Assembly: GCA_903923395.1 (NCBI GenBank)
Contig: CAIXXM010000107.1
Location: 62,001-126,000, forward strand
From: an uncultured Acidobacteriia bacterium
Lineage (GTDB): Bacteria; Acidobacteriota; Terriglobia; Bryobacterales; Bryobacteraceae
Reading direction: 5' to 3'
DNA length: 64,000 nucleotides
The notes below the pieces were generated by a model that saw only the letters and a list, made by a program, of their open reading frames with translations, was not told where the DNA came from and did not search any database. Shown piece after piece: positions 62,176 through 64,000 of this stretch (the stretch's first letter is position 1; every line of letters begins with the position of its first letter). The translations under genes and the position numbers were made by a program.

Positions 62176-62955
62176 ATGGCCCATTCCGGTGAACCCGCTT
62201 CCCCCACTCTCTACTCCGGCACCATGCTGACGGTCAGCCCCGACGCGGCCTTCCCCGAAACGCGCTGGACGATGATCGTCGCCGCGGGCAAGAAGACCCC
62301 GGGCCGCGACGACGCACTCAATGCCCTTTGCCAGACCTACTGGTATCCCGTGTACGCGTATATCCGGCGAAAAGGCCACGATGCCGACCAAGCCTCAGAC
62401 TTGACACAGGACTTCTTCGTGCGTCTGCTGACGGGCAGCTTGCTCGAACGCGCTGACCCGGAGAAGGGCCGTTTCCGCGGATTTCTGCTGAATGCCGTTC
62501 GCTTTTCACTTTCCTATGCGTATGACCGCGCGACGGCTTTGCGGCGCGGCGGCGCGGAGCTTCCGTTTTCGTTGGACGATGCCGAAACCCGGTATCTACG
62601 GGAGCCCTCGCACGACGAAACGCCAGAGCGGATCTTTGAGCGGCGCTGGGCGCGGGCGGTGCTCGACCACGTGGTGCAGTCTTTGCGTGAGGAGTTCGTA
62701 CGCCACGGTCGGTTGGACGACTTCCATCAGCTCAAGGTCTACCTGGTGGGGCAGTCCGAGGTGCCGTATGCGGAACTGGCGCCGAAGCTTGGGATCACGG
62801 AAAGTGCGCTGAAGAGCGGCATTCACCGTTTCCGGAAGCGCTACCGGGATCTGTTGCGCGCCGAAGTTGCCGCGACGGTGAGCGACCCTTCGGAGGTGGA
62901 CGCCGAGCTGCGTTTCTTGTTGCAGGCGATGACGGTCAAGCGGGCCGGACAGTAA
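62176..62955 (+). CDS. ECF-type RNA polymerase sigma factor, 259 aa
   Basis: ATG 62176 has GGAG six bases upstream. Sigma-2 has ALCQTYWYPVYAYIRRKG and DADQASDLTQDFFVRLLTGS, and sigma-4 has VPYAELAPKLGITESALKSG followed by IHRFRKRYRDLLRAEV. A long C-terminal part follows. In many acidobacteria and planctomycetes such a sigma factor neighbours a Ser/Thr kinase and is thought to be controlled by phosphorylation in place of an anti-sigma factor. Here the kinase is directly upstream and may be broken. No anti-sigma gene is seen. Confidence 0.88.
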   Translation: MAHSGEPASPTLYSGTMLTVSPDAAFPETRWTMIVAAGKKTPGRDDALNALCQTYWYPVYAYIRRKGHDADQASDLTQDFFVRLLTGSLLERADPEKGRFRGFLLNAVRFSLSYAYDRATALRRGGAELPFSLDDAETRYLREPSHDETPERIFERRWARAVLDHVVQSLREEFVRHGRLDDFHQLKVYLVGQSEVPYAELAPKLGITESALKSGIHRFRKRYRDLLRAEVAATVSDPSEVDAELRFLLQAMTVKRAGQ

Positions 62956-63040
62956 GCAGCAACTGCGGCCGGGCGTGAAAATCGTCGCCGCGGAATGGAG
63001 TCGCTGCGGGAAGCACGCCCTCCCGTAGACTCAAACAAGA

Positions 63041-63670
63041 ATGAAGTTTCTTTACCTGCACGGTTTCGCTTCCTCCCCCGCTTCGCGCAAGGCGGTGTTT
63101 TTCCAGTCCCAGCTGCGGGAGCATGGCATCTCCCTCGAAATTCCTGCGCTCGACCAGGGTGACTTTGAGCACCTCACCATCTCCGGTCAACTCAAGGTTG
63201 CGGAATCGTATCTGGATGGTGGTCCGGCGGTGCTGATCGGGTCGAGCATGGGTGGTTATCTGGCGAGCCTGCTGGCGGCGCGGCATGCGGCAGTGCAGAG
63301 GCTGGTGCTGCTGGCTCCGGCGTTTGGGTTCGCGCCGCGGTGGCGCGAGATGACCGGCGAGGCGCGCTTCACCGCATGGCAGGACACTGGTTGGCTGGAA
63401 GTTTTCAATTACGCCAGCAAGTCAATGAGCCGGGTGCATTATGGACTCTACGAAGACGCCCTGCAGTATGCCGGCTATCCAGACTTTTCGCAGCCAGCGA
63501 TGATCTTCCACGGGTTGAACGACACCGTTGTCCCGGTGGACCTTTCCCGCACCTTTGCCGCATCCCATGCCAACGCGCAACTGGTGGAGATGGATTCAGA
63601 CCACGAGTTGACGGATGTGCTGGACGCGATTGGCGCGCAGGCTGTACCGTTCCTGCTGGGGAATGCCTAG
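63041..63670 (+). CDS. YqiA-like alpha/beta-hydrolase, 209 aa
   Basis: The product begins MKFLYLHGFASSPASRKAVF, with the nucleophile elbow LIGSSMGGYLASLLAA, an Asp in FHGLNDTVVPVDLS and a His in EMDSDHELTDVLD. These match the YqiA/YcfP group of small esterases. The substrate is not known. It stands alone, nine bases before the peroxiredoxin gene. Confidence 0.88.
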   Translation: MKFLYLHGFASSPASRKAVFFQSQLREHGISLEIPALDQGDFEHLTISGQLKVAESYLDGGPAVLIGSSMGGYLASLLAARHAAVQRLVLLAPAFGFAPRWREMTGEARFTAWQDTGWLEVFNYASKSMSRVHYGLYEDALQYAGYPDFSQPAMIFHGLNDTVVPVDLSRTFAASHANAQLVEMDSDHELTDVLDAIGAQAVPFLLGNA

Positions 63671-63679
63671 ACTGAAGAT

Positions 63680-64000
63680 ATGTCCGCCGCACTCCAACCC
63701 GGTTCCCCCGCGCCCGATTTCACGTTGTCTGACCAGAAGGGCAACAAGGTCCGGCTTTCTGACTACCTGGGCAAGTGCCCCGTGGTGCTGTATTTCTATC
63801 CGAAGGACGACACCACTGGCTGCACGAAAGAGGCCTGTAAGTTCCGGGATGAATTTGAGAGCTTCCGGGAACGCGGCGCGGTGATTTTGGGGGTCAGCGA
63901 TGATTCCGCGGAGTCGCACGACCGGTTTGCAGCGAAGTACCAACTGCCGTTCCTGCTGCTGAGCGACCCCGGCGGCACGGTGCGGAAGCTGTATGGGGTG
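63680..64000 (+). CDS. Peroxiredoxin PrxQ/Bcp, N-terminal fragment (runs off the window)
   Basis: From ATG 63680 the frame is open to the window edge, 107 codons. It has GSPAPDFTLSDQKGNKVRLS, YFYPKDDTTGCTKEACKFRD with the peroxidatic Cys and a resolving Cys five residues later, and LGVSDDSAESHDRFAAKY. This Cp-x4-Cr arrangement is typical of the PrxQ/Bcp thiol peroxidases that reduce H2O2 and alkyl peroxides. The C-terminal part is outside the window. Confidence 0.93.
   Translation, partial: MSAALQPGSPAPDFTLSDQKGNKVRLSDYLGKCPVVLYFYPKDDTTGCTKEACKFRDEFESFRERGAVILGVSDDSAESHDRFAAKYQLPFLLLSDPGGTVRKLYGV

Noticed and set aside
1-64000. CRISPR arrays, insertion sequences or phage genes
   Set aside because: No regularly spaced repeats, transposases, integrases or phage structural genes were seen in the translated frames.

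Overview
The window looks like chromosomal DNA of a GC-rich Gram-negative bacterium, most likely an acidobacterium of the Solibacter/Bryobacter type. Pointers are an Oar-like TonB receptor with an N-terminal carboxypeptidase-regulatory domain, a DUF4331 protein, a PEP-CTERM protein, a very long Ser/Thr kinase-TPR protein beside an ECF sigma factor, a Pal lipoprotein and many small secreted TPR proteins. Lineage is inferred from gene content only; no rRNA is present. I see no insertion sequence, prophage, CRISPR array or replication origin.

Layout. 1-2143 (minus): uppP, a 48-codon gene, a membrane protein and the 5' end of ftsK. 2226-8681 (plus): pyruvate kinase, two alpha/beta hydrolases around a metallo-hydrolase, and a Tat-exported glycosidase-like protein. 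8705-12223 (minus): DUF4331, TPR and HEAT proteins, divergent from a membrane PP2C phosphatase (12335-14494) with a His/Pro/Gly-rich insert. 14595-16407: a Fic protein behind a perfect palindrome, then a MazEF-type toxin-antitoxin pair. 16957-24312: B12-dependent ribonucleotide reductase, an MFS transporter, a GT28 glycosyltransferase and a D-threonine aldolase-like enzyme. 24362-30526: a tiny Cys-rich gene, metK, and hrcA-grpE-dnaJ followed by a DUF3298 gene, with no dnaK. 30523-36101 (minus): a 5'-truncated Uma2 remnant, two secreted or exported unknowns, an NYN protein with two LOTUS-like domains, and a stand-alone B12-binding mutase subunit. 36324-45865: PP2C phosphatase, 2-hydroxyacid dehydrogenase, CPBP-type protease, orphan gluconate-dehydrogenase subunit 3, ABC-F ATPase, ornithine cyclodeaminase homologue and a PEP-CTERM protein. 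45925-57166: Pal, two zinc-ribbon microproteins, a TPR protein, a large TonB receptor divergent from an S9 peptidase, and an SGNH hydrolase. 57235-62955: tRNA-Pro, a kinase-TPR gene split by a +1 frameshift, and an ECF sigma factor. The window ends with a YqiA-like esterase and the start of a PrxQ/Bcp peroxiredoxin.

How it fits together. Most of the content is housekeeping (envelope lipid carrier, division, glycolysis, dNTP and SAM synthesis, heat shock) mixed with signalling and envelope genes. The least ordinary items are the frameshifted kinase, the Fic operator, the NYN-LOTUS protein, the His-rich sensor phosphatase facing the DUF4331-TPR-HEAT operon, the truncated Uma2 and several Cys-rich microproteins. 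None is proved here to be a new system; each is given with a test.
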